Source of the DNA: Mesaphorura yosii
Taxonomy: Eukaryota; Arthropoda; Collembola; Poduromorpha; Tullbergiidae
Assembly: GCA_009869945.1 (NCBI GenBank)
Contig: WIXG01000014.1
Coordinates: 62,001 to 126,000 of the forward strand
DNA length: 64,000 bases
Direction: 5' to 3'
Shown here: positions 1 through 12,960 of the stretch, in pieces
Layout: each line of letters opens with the position of its first letter
Position numbering within the stretch: the first letter of the stretch is position 1
Translations under genes and position numbers: made by a program
Notes under the pieces: model-generated
Seen by the model: the letters and a program-made list of their open reading frames with translations, nothing else
Told to the model about the DNA's origin: nothing
Databases searched by the model: none

Positions 1-415
1 AGAATTTTTTATCTCAAAACCTAAAGTGCTATCCCAAGTTGTCATTTACACCGGTTTATTTACACTCATCACCCGGACGAGGCTAGAAAGTGGTGTTTTG
101 ACAATTCAGAAAACGGCGCAGAAAATGTGACACTTGACACAAAATTCCAGCTGAGGGAGTTTTAGCCATATGAGCATACATCACGAAAAATGTATACGCG
201 AGGCACATTCTGCATTGGACATGTGTCATGTGCGTCTAATTCTATGGGACGCGAAAAATGTAACACTTAAGGCCATGCGCCCACTAGGGCCCCAATAAAT
301 TTGCTCACTGTCCTCTTGCACTAGGAGCAGTGAATTTCCATGAGTCAAGAAGATCACCATCCGGAAAACATACTTAATTAAAGTGTTCCAGTGCCAGAGG
401 CAGTATCATCATATC
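1..415. other. upstream region of the GPCR, no gene seen
   Basis: No open frame or RNA gene is supported here. The stretch probably holds the promoter and 5' leader of the receptor gene that starts at 416. I see no clear TATA box or repeat. Confidence 0.4.
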
Positions 416-2401
416 ATGGAAGAAACTAATGAAACTATTCCCTGTTCATTCTCCATTCAGGATATGGACATGCATCCTGCCATCGTCTGCACCAGCACCG
501 CACAAGTAAGTAATAATTAGGTTTCATGACCACGCGCCACGAGTCAGTTTTAGATTCAGAACTTGCGTGTGTCTGAGCCCGATGTGCCATAAAATGAAAT
601 TCCAGTCGCTGCTGCGAGGATATTTCTTTTTTGGTTCCCGGTCTACCAGCTTATTCTCCGTGTTCTAGTGTTGATAAACGATTACGTGATTCCTGTAGTC
701 AAGCCTTCATCTATTTGTTTTACAGTGTGAGCTGGAATGGCCCTGCGAAGTACGTGAGTATTGGCACAGCCTGCACCCGTTCATCCTGCTGACGCGAGGC
801 CTAAACTCGTATGGAACCATACTTACGTGCATTTTAGGTGAAACTTAACAAATGATAGCGATGCGGTAGATGTAATTAATCTCCAATGATTTAATGTAGG
901 GGTATTTTTCAACGGACTCTCGTTCTACATCCTCATCTCGTCCAGACTTGCGAAGAAAGGCAGCGGTGTGTACCTGACTACGTTGGCAGTCTGTGACATT
1001 TGCAACCTGATTTTCAACTACGCAGTCGGAGTGTCCCGTGGGGAGGTGAAGGAATTTGATCAGCTTTTTATGGTTAGCTCATGACGTCATGACTAATTTC
1101 CCGAAAAACGATTTATTAATGTTGACATTTTTATTGAAGGACAGTGTCTGGCTATGTAGATTTCATTCGGTGAGCGTTGATGTGTTCCAACTCATTTCGG
1201 CGTGGGTGGTTGTGAGCTTCACCATCGAGCGATGCATAGCAATCTGGTATCCGATGCTCCTGAGAACGACAAAACGCTACAGATCAAAAGTCATCGTCAG
1301 TTGCCTGACGCTTTGTCTTTCTCTCTTCTCTCTCTCCAAATTATTCATCGCTGGTGAGTGCGTTCTATTCAACTGTAATTGCGGACGAATCAATTCCAGC
1401 TGAAACTTTTTCTGCCATTTCGATGAATTCAGGTTTCGAAAAGGACAGCGTATACGGATATATTCCTTGCGATTCCAACGCATTCATATGGCAAGGAATG
1501 GCCTATGTTCGAGTAGCGTTCCAGACCTGGATCCCGACGGCTTTGGTCTTTCTCTTCAATTGTCTGCTCTTCTGGAAACTGCGGCGTATAAAAGCAAATC
1601 GTAAAAGGCTGACTGGTAAAAAAAAAATAAAACTCTCGCTCGCCTAGCAATATTACCAATGAGCTTCCAGGAGCAATATTGCCTCGTTAGCAAACTTTTC
1701 ACCCTTTATGTTTGTTGATATGCTAGCTTACAGACAAGATTCACTCGAGAGACAACGTCGTAACCTCCATCTTCAACAGAACTCTAGTCTTCTGCTTCGG
1801 CCAAACTCAACCACGCCAATGCTCATTGCGGTGTCGTTGGCGTACTTGATTCTTGTGTTCCCTCTCGGAGCCGTCCAGACAATAGAATTGTATTGGAATT
1901 TAAAGCAAGGGAGCGAGGTTTCTGAAGAGGAACCGCAGCGCACTTTATACATTAAGTGGTGAGTTATGTCAGTCAATCCCTTGTCGGAATATAAATTCAT
2001 GCTGTCTTGACTTTTGCAAATTTCGCAGGCTGACCGGAAAACTATTTCTGAAGAACCTTCGAGCGTTCTTCTTTGGTTTGTACCAAATCAATTTTTCAAT
2101 CAATTTCTTCCTGTACTGTGCAGCTGGAGTGCAGTTTCGCGTACATCTTCAATGCAAACTCAAGCAGCTTTGTGCCTTCTTACATTGTGATAGTTGCCTT
2201 CGCATGTTCCAGAAGGAGAACAGTGTAGCAAGTAATCAAACCAGTGCAGATCTGAGTCTTTGCACCACGGGTTGTGTAAACACTAAAACTAATAATGCTC
2301 ATAACAAATTACTGGCTGTTACTGATCACAATAGTTCGCGTCGTTCTTCCAGTGCCAAAATGATGGATCAAAGCAACAACCACGATATCACTTTATTATA
2401 G
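416..2401 (+). CDS. class A (rhodopsin-like) G protein-coupled receptor, peptide-receptor type
   Basis: Plasma-membrane receptor predicted to couple an unknown ligand, probably a neuropeptide, to G proteins. Seven exons join in phase: 416-505, 726-837, 900-1045, 1140-1353, 1433-1615, 1727-1958 and 2029-2401, giving 449 residues. Seven hydrophobic segments are visible (about 57-82, 90-112, 118-148, 168-188, 210-235, 280-303, 338-360). Family marks are the TM1 Asn (FFNGLS), LAVCD in TM2, the TM3 Cys122 and second-loop Cys200 that would form the disulfide, ERC at 146-148 in place of DRY, and INFFLY in TM7 in place of NPxxY. The extracellular N-terminus has one N-glycosylation sequon (NET); the tail after TM7 is about 90 residues. 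INFFLY resembles FMRFamide/peptide-type invertebrate receptors, but the ligand cannot be read from the sequence. The exon 6 acceptor was chosen for frame; another AG lies a few bases downstream but does not keep the frame open. Confidence 0.85.
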
Positions 2402-2472
2402 TAACTTTAGTTTATGTAGTTTCTAATGGTCTTCGTTGCATGGTCATTTTCCATATCCACTGCGTTTTATGA

Positions 2473-2478
2473 AATAAA
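2473..2478 (+). terminator. poly(A) signal of the GPCR gene
   Basis: A canonical AATAAA lies about 70 bp after the receptor stop codon, a usual distance for a cleavage and polyadenylation signal. Confidence 0.6.
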
Positions 2479-2651
2479 TATTAAAGAAATTTATGTTTTA
2501 TGCTTCAAATTTTCCAACTATAGTGGACTAACAGACTAAGGGTAAAGTTCTTTAATTGAGGATTCCAGTTTCCTAATTATTTGAGTGCTTTCTCTTAGTC
2601 TAATAGCTTGCAGAGCTCTTGTTCTGTGACCAGAATAATGAAGATAACTCC

Positions 2652-3801
2652 TCAATGACCAATTGGTTGGGAGCCTTCAACGTCAGCGGAAGGTTTTTGC
2701 TTCATGTAGATCACAAAGTCGTCGAGTAAAATTGGCCCTGATAAACAATGAGTCGGATTAATGACAGAACAGTGAAAAACATTTCTCATAGCTTACATGC
2801 GCCCTCAAAATCGTAGTTGCTCAAGTCGTCCTTAATGTGCTCTTGAAACTCATAAACGCTGAAAAACTCGTCGTACGTCATGACTGGATGCGTGGTTGAA
2901 CTCAAAAATTCGATAAAGTTGTCGACAAGTGCCCATCTATCTTTAAAGAAGATCCTGATGAGACCTTGACACAGGTACATCTCCAGATTCCGAACATCCG
3001 GAGTCTGAAATAAAACTCAGTTACCGCGAGAATCAAGACTTAACATTTTACATCTTCAGTAAGGAAATTAAACCCACGCGTGTGAACTTGAAAGAAAATC
3101 GATACACATTTCGAAGAAAAGTCTTGTCATCTAAAAGAGATCGAATCCATTCCCACTTCGCTATCAATTTGGCTGCAGAATCAATTCTAGACGAAGCAAA
3201 ATAACAAATATACTGAGATTTTGCGAAGCAAAAGCTTCCTGTCAGTTGCACTGTAAATGTGCATTTTATGCGATGTCAGTACTTACTCGAGATCTTTCAT
3301 TCCTCTTAACCACTCTTCCAGCGTGAAGATGCCAATCCTGGCAGCGTCCATTTTGTATGCCAGAACGAGAAGAACCACGTCTTCCAACTCTTTGTTAATT
3401 TCATTGCAAAATCTCATTACATCTTCCTCGTTCATTTCATTCAGGTTCTGAGAATTCTTCACATTTGATTCAAACCAACTTTTGCACTTTCGAATGCTAA
3501 AAACAGTGTTGTTATCGTTCGAATTCAGTTCCTCGTCTTCCTCTTGGCCTTTGAAGTAAATTTTATCACTCATTTGGTAACTGTTTTGCGTGTTCTTCGA
3601 CTTGACTGCTTTTCTGGGGCCGTACAGCTTCCCGAAAATGTGACCAACAAGTGTGAGGACCCATAGGAGCAATCCTTCTGACAGGCAAAAGATGTAACGG
3701 CTTGAGCTTGAGTACAAATTTCTGATTGTTCGTCTCATGGTGCTTAATATCTTGAAATGCGACAACATCCCAGTGCTGAGGTACGGTTTTGATAAACACA
3801 T
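2652..3801 (-). CDS. DCN1-like protein (DCUN1D family), cullin neddylation co-E3
   Basis: DCN1-like proteins bind the NEDD8-loaded E2 and the cullin WHB domain and promote cullin neddylation. Four exons read on the minus strand: 3287-3801, 3078-3186, 2797-3004 and 2652-2737, 305 residues if translation begins at 3801. The C-terminal ~200 residues are a full PONY domain: CKSWFE, VLLVLAYKMDA, FFTLEEW-like IFTLEEWLRGM, NVYRFSFKFTR, DLSNYDFEGAWPILLDDFV. The last motif is restored only across the 2797/2737 splice, which supports the exon model. There is no UBA domain, and the spacing is closest to DCUN1D4/5. The N-terminal ~110 residues match no relative I know and include a hydrophobic run (LLLWVLTLVGHIFGKLY). 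Later in-frame ATGs (for example at 3738) are alternative starts. The gene is tail to tail with the GPCR, 250 bp apart. Confidence 0.88.
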
Positions 3802-4485
3802 CAAGGTTTCTCGTCGGAACGAGGTTGGATCACAAAATTTCGGCTTTCACAATGTCTATTGTTTTCTCGAGATCCAGTCAAAGTAAGGCACCATTGAGTC
3901 ATCAAACGAAAAACATTCATTCACTATAAATACCGAAGTAGGTCTGTGCTGACGTCGATGGATTGGTGTCGGTCCCTCATAAGGGTGCATGGACGGTCGA
4001 AAGTGGAAACACACTTCGTGCAAGCTTGACAATGGACTGAATAGACAAAAGTACCTCAACTTTTCAGCCGCCGTCTCGAGAACTAGAATTAGAGGAGGTT
4101 TCTCAAATTTGTAATCACTCGAGTGTCTTGATTTCTGGTTTTGCGTTCGCCGTCGACTCGCCAAAGCCTGGCATTACGAGCTCGACAAGGTCAAATCCAT
4201 CAAATCACAAATCACAATGTCGATTTGAGGAGTAATAGCACGAAGGCTGGTCGTTAAAATTACATAAGAATGAACTTTGTATCACGACGGAGACATTGTA
4301 TCATGTTTACGCTCCGGCTGACCACGAAACCATTGATTACAGTCACTGGCTTATCACTTTCCAGCTGGTTTCTTGGTCTGTTGTCCTGCGCGGCGAATCA
4401 GAGTTCATGTTCGGTTCTTGTGATTTGTGTTCACATATAGCGTTACCATTGAAACACGTAGATAAAAACTAACGTACGTAAAAAA
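3802..4485. other. upstream of the DCN1-like gene, no supported gene
   Basis: A minus-strand frame is open between 3856 and 4164 but has no ATG and no recognisable domain. It may be 5' leader of the DCN1-like gene or chance. Nothing else is seen. Confidence 0.3.
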
Positions 4486-4874
4486 GTGACAGTTCAGTTT
4501 GAAGACACCACATTCGATGACCACACATTCTCCACCAACTGCGTACTCTCTGAACTGCGAATCTGTCTAGCAGATTCAAACATAAACAACACTTCAATTC
4601 GATACCAGGACGAGCCTTCAAAAGTTCCAATTCCGCAATTCGTCAGAACTCTTGAGCTAGTCTATCAATATGACCGATCTAGCTTTGATGAATTTATGGC
4701 TTTTGCGACGGCGAATCACTGACGCTTGACTACGTCAGTCGTGAGCTGAAGGCTATCCTCTCTTCACCCTATGACAAAACCCTATCTTATGCTGTAGTTA
4801 CATTGTTCCTTCTTTGCACTGCGGCTAATCTCGGCCGCTTTCATTGCGTTTGCAAATTTACGCTACAAATATGA
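4486..4874 (+). pseudogene. unassigned coding-like segment in two frames (possible gene fragment)
   Basis: One frame is open from 4486 to 4722 with protein-like composition and several acidic and hydrophobic alternations (VPIPQFVRTLELVYQY), but it starts with GTG and has no ATG. Just before its stop, a second frame opens and runs to the TGA at 4872-4874. It carries an amphipathic stretch followed by a hydrophobic one (YAVVTLFLLCTAANLG). No splice pair joining the two is evident. This could be a decayed membrane-protein gene, a piece of an unrecognised gene, or chance. I do not recognise a family. Confidence 0.2.
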
Positions 4875-7800
4875 AATGCAACAAGACAAAATAAATGAAA
4901 CAGCTCACTGGCCTTTCTGCAACTGCAACTTTAACTTTACTAACGCTGTTTGCAAAATTGTCTCACATTTTCTGTACCCGAAATGTACAAAGTGTATTTC
5001 AAAATGTTTCACAGCTACATTTGCGATTTTGCTAACACGCATTTACGCATTCACTGGCTATGCTCAATGCCTCTGCAACAAATTCTAAATACACACTGAC
5101 TTACTAACTTTTAATGCTACAGCGCAGTCGTTCTCTACATTGTCTGCAGGCAATAAACAAGATGTGTGTTTAGTATCATTGCTTTTTCATAGTTATCAAA
5201 ATTGCCTTACATTTTTCTCGTGTAGCGATACATGACTCTCATAACCAAAGAGTTAATTGTCTTTCATCTTTCTTGTAGCTATGGAATGCAGCGCAACGAA
5301 ATGAGACTGCGTACTGATGAATTAATACTGATTGTTAAACAGCCAGCAATCGACAGACCAGTGCGCATCTCATTTCATTTGGCTACTGAATGAAACTGAC
5401 AAAACGTGTTCATCGATGCTGTTGTGTCTCTCTCGAAATCTGCGGATCGCTCAGACTGAATGCACTTGTGTTTTGGCTGCAGTATGAATAACTACCGCTC
5501 TTCATTATGATAATGAACGACCACTCCTCTTGCCCTCTTGCATAGTAAGCGCCGTGGCTATGTCTGATGATGTCTCGTTATAACATGTCGTAATTCGCAA
5601 CACATGAGAAACTGAGTCAATTGTTCGAGATGAAAGGAGCCACGAGAACAGGAAACCACCTGAACATGCACTCACTTTCGTATGAAAGTGAACGTGCAAA
5701 AAGGAATTGCAATTAATTGTATAAGATCTTTTATTGTCTTTGTTGCTGAAAGTTTGCGATAAACAAGCTGCTTCTTGAGCTTTCGGTCTGCCTGAGACAC
5801 ATGCATAATAATATCCTTGCATCTTGTCACCCGTCGCACGCCGTCGTCGATCCATTTGTGGCTGTATGAAACGAACAATCAATATGCAATGTTGATAATC
5901 ATTTTATCATATGCAATTAAAATGTTGCAGAAATCGGACCTACTACTACAAGTCGTACCTATTTTTACATTTGCGGAAGTGAATTCAAAATGTGTTCAGC
6001 AAAATGCGCTTTGATGCGTGTCGATGTCGAAACTCGAGTTTCTTAATTTATCGAGTCTATGAAATGAAAGTTATGAGCTAAAATCCTGGCTCCATTCTGA
6101 GGCGATAGAGCAGAGTGCAGATTAAGAGTGACCGTCGTAGGAGGGACTGTTAAATGCCGTGCTGGAACCTGGTTGTTTACTACACAGGAATCCGGCTTAG
6201 CACATAAACTTCAGTCCATGGAAGTAAACACGATAATGAACCAGTTGTCTCACCATTCTCGAGAGGCTGGTTGCTTGGTTCTTTTAACGCGAAATCTGAG
6301 TGCGTGCATCGGTTCCAGTTTATAAATAGGTTTAAGCTATAGGCGATCTCAATCTTCTCTGGTCTGGTCGTTTCCAGTACCAATTGCAATGTCATGTCAG
6401 CCAGTAGCTTCAGTGATCCAGTCCGTCCAGGGATATTCATTCTGATCATGATCATGTGAGAAACCTTGCTGTTGTAGTTTCGATGCTAGGACATTAGCCA
6501 GTGGTCGGACTAATCAAAACCCGTCGCGACAGCCTCAGGTTGTTTGTGTCTTTGGGAGGGAAGGAGAAGCACGAGGTCGAATTTACTACACGCACAGTAG
6601 GGTTTTGTATTCAAAGTACGTACGAGACGAGCCCAGCTGTGAATTACAAGACCCCACTTTTGGTTTTGCTACGGCATTCGTAGGAACTGATTATGTGGGA
6701 GCTTAAAGGTAGTAGAATGTCTAACTTCTTTGCTCAAGTTTAATTACGCAAGGTGAGGCCGAGGTCGCTGTTGAAACCTGGAACTGCGTTACTACTTTGA
6801 AAAAATTAGGTTCTTATTTTGGTGCATACTCCCGTCTATCAGTTTGGTCTCCATAAAAAGTTGACAGCTGAAAGTGCTCAATGTGATACGTAAAACTGAA
6901 TTGAATTTGGGTAATACAACTCAGGCTTGCCTTACCAAAATACTGAACTGTGGATTAAACAATTAAACCACCACAATTGTTTGGTTTCAGATGCAGACGA
7001 ATGTTATTACTAGTCCAAAACATCACATCAGCAAGTATCATCTTTCAGTAATCCAAGCGTTTGATTGATGTGCCTTCTCAACTAATCGGTCCATATACTA
7101 CCTTTTGTGGTAAGTTTGGCGATTACTTAAAGACAAATATTTCAGGCAGCTGTTAATATCAAGGTAGTTTCATTAATTGCACTCGAGGCTGGGCAGGAGT
7201 TTATATGATTCAATCATATGGCAAGTTCGCCCGCTGCTGTACTCACTCAGCTTCAAGCAGATCGTATTATGTTTCTCTTGTTTACGAATCGTACGTCATT
7301 CACCCGTAGTGCCAATTTGACCAACTCCTATAATCAGGCTTTGAACTGGATCAAAACTAGTCTAGTGTGAAGTGAAATAGTTCATATAGAATTAGATGTT
7401 TGATGATACTAATTTGACGACGAAATAAAGCCAGTTTCCATTACTGCCTGCAGCACCCAATTTTTAGTCTGTTGGCGCTAATTCAGATCTTTCAGCTCCT
7501 AATTCCATGCATATTCAATGATTTGTAACATGGAGAAAGGGTCGGGGAAGTGAATTCTCAGAGTTGGCACGGTCAGAACAGTGACGTGCGCAGGTTTCCG
7601 AACTGAAGGGACTTGCTTGTGTCTTTTCAGCACTCATGGTTTTCATGACGGCCAGACGACCTGGTATAAACGTTTAAACATTGACCCTTTGCCTACTTAA
7701 TTCAGTTCATTAGGCCAGGGTGATCAAGAGTTATCCGGTTTGATCTAGCACAGTAGACAACTATAGAATAAAAATGGCAATATCAACAAAAGAAAGGTTT

Positions 7801-8904
7801 TTATTTTGCGATCGTGGCATTTTTAATCTGCTGAGAAACAGACGTCCAGCCAGCATTTTGTCTGAGACATATTTATTGCTTCATGGGAGGCTGTCCAAGC
7901 TTGTAGTTCACACTGTCATTCTTCAGAGATTCAGTGATGTTGGTCGTAAACGATGCATTGTCACTGGTCTATAAGTCTTGTTTGTCATTCGTGACATGTC
8001 TAGCGTATATTCTATACTACAAAGACTTTTATTAGGATAAGCTGAATGGATACATGTATTCCACTCAGGCCGGGGCAGGATTTTAATTCATTAAAAGTAG
8101 CTGACTTTCGATTTTACGCTGAGACCGTCGTATAATGCCAATGTCCTTTTTAGTTTCCACTACTTTGAGATGGTCAAAGAGAATGTAGACCACACGTCTG
8201 TGGAAAATATTTAATATCAGTATCTGCGTGACAATCAACAAGTGGTCCTCCTAGAATTAATTTACTTAAACTGGAAATAAATAACACTCTACGAGGTTCA
8301 GTGAGTGTTTAAACGACGCAACGTAAAATATGAGGAAGTGTGCTACATTCAAATACAACTTTCATTACAGCTTATTTTTAGAGCATAATCTATTCATATT
8401 TCAAGAAAAGTTGATAAATGTCGAGTTGATCACGGGCTTTATCAATAATATTTGTCCGGTAAGACCGTAAGGTGTAATCTGGAATTAGCGAGGGTATCAA
8501 AAGGTAATGATTCGCTTTCCTTCAATGTGAAGCGATGCAGTGTACTCAGGACTGAATTTGGTTAAGATATATGGTAATTTGGAAGGGTGTTTAAATGATT
8601 AAATGTCAAGAGGACAGCTTGATCTTTCCATTATCGAGTGGCAGAGTGCAATGATTGAAGCCCACTTGATAATCTGACGTTAATTATTCCTGATTAGAAC
8701 ATTGGTCTAATGGGTTTGCTGTATTTGTGCAACTGATGCCTGACGCATATGTTGTATTCTTTAACACAGATAGTACTCTACAGTAAGACTGAATTGGTTC
8801 ATTATACCATGATCGGTACGTTTTTATGAGGGCGACTCACCTAACTTCCTATTTGTGAAAGACAAGAAATAGGCAAAAAGAGCACAACGAGTGCACCTGC
8901 AGCA
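4875..8904. other. about 4 kb without a supported gene
   Basis: Scattered short frames (for example at 4876-5088, 5505-5882 and 7774-7974) lack domain resemblance and sensible splice context. Composition is mixed and AT-leaning, with many TAATTA-like sites. I saw no RNA gene, tandem array or transposon end. The last few hundred bases presumably hold the promoter of the N4BP2-like gene. Confidence 0.35.
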
Positions 8905-11900
8905 ATGAGTGCATCGGGACACAAAAAGAAGGGCAATGGAAATGGCAGTAGTGGGTGAGTTAAACGGACTACCCTTCTTAGTACTACTAATTTCGATTAG
9001 CGACAAGTGCTTACATATTTGAGAACGATATTTTGCTTTTTCAGGCCTGGCAGATTCGCAGTGGGTGTTAAAATCAAGTTGTTGAAAAATAGTTTCCCGG
9101 ATTTGAGCGATGCGGTTTGCGAAGACTTGCTATCTAATTGTGACTGGTCAGGTAGGGCAGTTCCAACAGAGTCTTTCTGGCGCCTGCCGGTTTTGAATAC
9201 TCTTGAAATATTAATCTTGCTTATTGTTCACAGTTAAAGACGCGGAGAACTATCTCAGCAATAGTAGAATCAAACTGGCCGACGATCGGACGTATACTCC
9301 GCGGCAGAGTAGAGAGTTTGATCGCTTTGAGTTTGATGTGTCGGATTGGGTAGATCTTTCGCCAGCTGGAACAGACATCGCGAACAGTGGGTACAAAACA
9401 TATCCACCGTCTGCAGCGGACCCAATTCCATCTCTATTTGGTGCTACCGCCTTGGTCAAACCAAAATCCAAATCATTGCCGATGGATTGTGTTCAAGTGA
9501 CTGCAGTCTCCGATGAAGAAGACTGGGATTTGGTCTTCAGGCAAATGAGCCGCGATCACAGGAAGCCATTTGTCAACGATTTACGCCGGCAACTAGAAAA
9601 CCGCGAAGTCGCGAATGTTTTATGGAGAATTGTTCCGTATCCTGGAAAACCAATTCCTAAAACATTGATTCTCCTTCGTGGACTTCCGGGCTCCGGGAAG
9701 TCAACTCTTGCGTCATTGATTATTAATTCATGTGGAGGTCGTTCGCTTTCGGCTGATGACTTCTTCACCGATAAAACTGGCAAATATTCGTTCGATTTTC
9801 AAAAGCTTCCGGACGCACACGCTAGTAATCAAAGCAATTGTGCGTCTGCCATGAAGAAGGAAGTTACACCAATAATCATTGGTAAGCGTGCTGTTGTTGG
9901 TGTTCGAATTAACCAGGCCCACATAAAAAGTGGTCTCTATTTTGGCACACTATTTATTTACTTAACGCAGATAATACAAACACCAAAACTTGGGAAATGC
10001 TTCCTTATATCAAGATGGCCATAGAAAATGCATACTTTATAGAAATTTTGGAACCTGCCACAACATGGAAGAGGAATGCCAAAACTTTGGCTCAGAAGAA
10101 TATCCATTCTGTTCCTAAGAAAAAAATAGAAGAGGTAAGTCTATTCATTTAAAGATGACCAGGCTAAATAAGATTCGATTTGAGTTTGAATGAACATGAT
10201 TCTGTAGATGTTAAATCGCTTTGAAACAAACGTTACGGTGTCCAATTTAGTCCGTCAAGCTGGGCAAAATTATGAAGAATATTTGCAAAAGCTCCAAAAA
10301 ATTGGGAACCTGCCAGATTTAAATGAAAAGCTATTGCACCGAGATTTTGGTTTACTAAAACTGGAGAATCGTAAAGACGCCTGTGGGTTGGAATATGCAT
10401 TGAGAATGCCTAAATCGGGATCACCTTCAACAGAGAAATTTGAAGTGAATGACCAGAGTTATGCTGGGGCTGCAATGAACAGTATGGCAAGATACGAATG
10501 TCATCGTAGCAGCAGGTAGCTAGTCCCCAAGGTATCCATTTTGTGTCTTCTCTAGGCAACACGGAGGCCGCTCGTGGCGTGAGCTGGAATGAAACTCAAC
10601 CTTGGAAGAAGCATGAAAACGAATACACTGATCTCATCCAATTTATTGATGTTGGACAAATGAATGAAGAGAGGCTTGAAGAAGGAGGATCCAAACATGC
10701 CCTGGCAACTGATAAACATTTTCGTGGGAAAGAAGCTTTGGAATTAGGACCCTACATACCCACAGATGGATTTCTAAAGGACGCACACTCACGAGCTAGC
10801 CTGACTGAAAATCTGCGCAGCATTTTTCCCGACCTCTCCACAGACCTCATTGGTAAAAAAAACCTGACACCAAGCAAATAGAAATAGCCAAGGATATGTG
10901 ATTTTAATTAAAGTAATTATCGATTTTTACGCCCAGACGATATCATAAGCAATAGCAATGGAGATGTGAATTGGACATCAGGTAAATTGTCGCTTGTTTG
11001 GACTCCTTTAGAGTATGTTAAGAACCACGTTTTCTACTCTTATCTCAGATATTTTGCTTGACGAGGAGCTCAGTTCCATTTTGTATGTCGGCGAAAAAGA
11101 TTCCGCACCGGTAAACCAGAAACAAGATATTCCGTCACCTAACTCTGGCAGAAGCACTCCCGGTAGGCCAGCAACTGATAACGGAAGGGAAGGGTTGCCG
11201 CATGGCGCTACTGCCTCCTTTGCCTCCGCATTGAACGGCGTCAAGACTTCATCTCTAGACAACCTTGTGCTCGGTCATTCACAATCGCAAGAGTTCACTA
11301 CAAGCAAATCGATTAATGGCATTCTAAGCGACGACAGCGACAATAGTGATCTGTTTGTTCCTACTGATGGGCCTGATTGGTTTGATATAGAACTAGACAA
11401 AAATCTAGTGGAAACCTTAACACAGACATATTGCGGCTACAAACCCGCCTCACATGAGCTAGACTCAACCAGCCTCAAGATTCGTATCCCGCCGAAAATT
11501 GCGTTTAAACTGTTCCAGTACTACTCTTTGGGACTGATGGAAAATGTATCATCAGAACCGGGATCGGCTGGTAAGATTGAGGCAGTAGCCGATCCTATTG
11601 TGAATGATTTGGTTGAAATGGAGGAAATTACATCAAGTGAGGCTCCAAACTTCAAGAAACTGATGGAAGTCGAGGCGAGATTACTAGCAAGGAATGAGCA
11701 AGATATGAATGAAATCAGATGCAAAATTCCTCCAACATTGGCTTCAAAGTTGGCAATTGATGAACTGAAAACCAACTTCCCTAAAGTGGAAAGATCAGAA
11801 ATTGAGTTTGTTTACGCCATTTCTGGGTACTCCTTCGATAAATCGTTGGAAAGGTTGATGACTCGTTTTCCGAACAAGATGAGGAAACCTGAAACGACTG

Positions 11901-12642
11901 TCACCAAAAACTTTAAAGACAACAATTCATCGAAGCATGTAATGATTCCTGTGTATATTTAGTTATCTGTTTTCGGGCGACATATTGTTAAAGAGTAAAT
12001 GTTACAGGAGATCCAGGAAGTCAATCCTGCTATCTCTCCAGCCGAATTAAGAGAAATGGCGTACAATCATCATAGAATGAGGGTGGACTACGCTAATCAG
12101 CTAACTACTTGTGGGGACAAGAGAGCTAAGATTCATTATTATGACCGTTACAATTACCACACGGAGAAGATGAAGGAGTTTAACTCCCTAGCAGCACTTG
12201 CTATCTCAGACCAGTTTGACAGACGTAATGGAAACAAGAACGACTTGGACTTACACCACCTGTATGTGCACGAAGCCTTGCAGAAACTGAAAGAACACCT
12301 GGAGGTAAGCCGGTGTCACATCTTTTGTAGGATCGTATTTGGCAGCTTTTGAGCTTATTGAAAATTACGTGCGTGCTTTTAGGAAAGACGACAGGCGATG
12401 AGGCGTAGAGGACTTCGAAAGATGGAGTTAAGGATCATAACAGGTCGAGGCAAGAATAGCATTAATGGTGAAGCCAGGATTGCTCCTGCCGTGAAGACTT
12501 TCTTGAAAAATAAACATTACAGGTAGGACTGAACTAACTTGGGGACGTGCAATTGTGTAATACCTACTTAAGTACTTCATCTCACAGTTATTTAGATTGC
12601 AATGGTTCGGTTCTGATCGTCCTAAAAAGTACTGATTTCTAA
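8905..12642 (+). CDS. N4BP2-like protein: CUE, P-loop kinase, DUF1771 and Smr domains
   Basis: N4BP2-type proteins combine a polynucleotide-kinase-like P-loop ATPase with a C-terminal Smr nuclease-type domain; relatives act in RNA cleavage and no-go decay. Eleven exons join in phase: 8905-8954, 9045-9151, 9234-9881, 9971-10134, 10208-10505, 10556-10852, 10937-10981, 11049-11938, 12008-12304, 12383-12522, 12588-12642, giving 996 residues. In order I see a CUE helix set (about 28-65), Walker A GLPGSGKST (202-210), SADDFF and the DNTNT...WEM motif restored across a splice, a second CUE-like block (about 500-545), a third weaker one (about 770-815), DUF1771 (about 840-905) and Smr (about 915-994) with LDLHHLYVHEA, ITGRG and a final NGSVLIVL strand. 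The last exon is tiny and was found by matching the missing Smr strand. The exon 5 donor (GTAGCA at 10506) is weak; a better AG|GT ten bases later breaks the frame. Confidence 0.88.
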
Positions 12643-12960
12643 TCTCAAACTCAATGGAAAAAGAAGCCATCATTCGTGAGCGACCAATACGGAAGTGTTC
12701 TGTGACCCAACGTAGAGTGATATTCATTATTAGTCACTTGCTTTAGTTTAGATATGCATTCCTTTCAATTGAGACTCATGCCTTGCCTACACTGTAACCC
12801 AGTCAAACTTGCCTGAACTCATTATTTTTAGAGCCTGACAAAATGCTTTAGCATTTAAGACTGCAATATTTCTTACGGTTGCAAGGCAATTTTTATCTCA
12901 GTCAGTGAAACTCGGACTGATGAAAAGTAAGCATAATATATTTTCTTATATATACGAAGA

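Noticed and set aside
12521-12526. TAG directly after exon 10 as the end of the N4BP2-like protein
   Set aside because: The Smr domain would lack its last strand. A donor at this spot and an exon at 12588-12642 restore it in phase.
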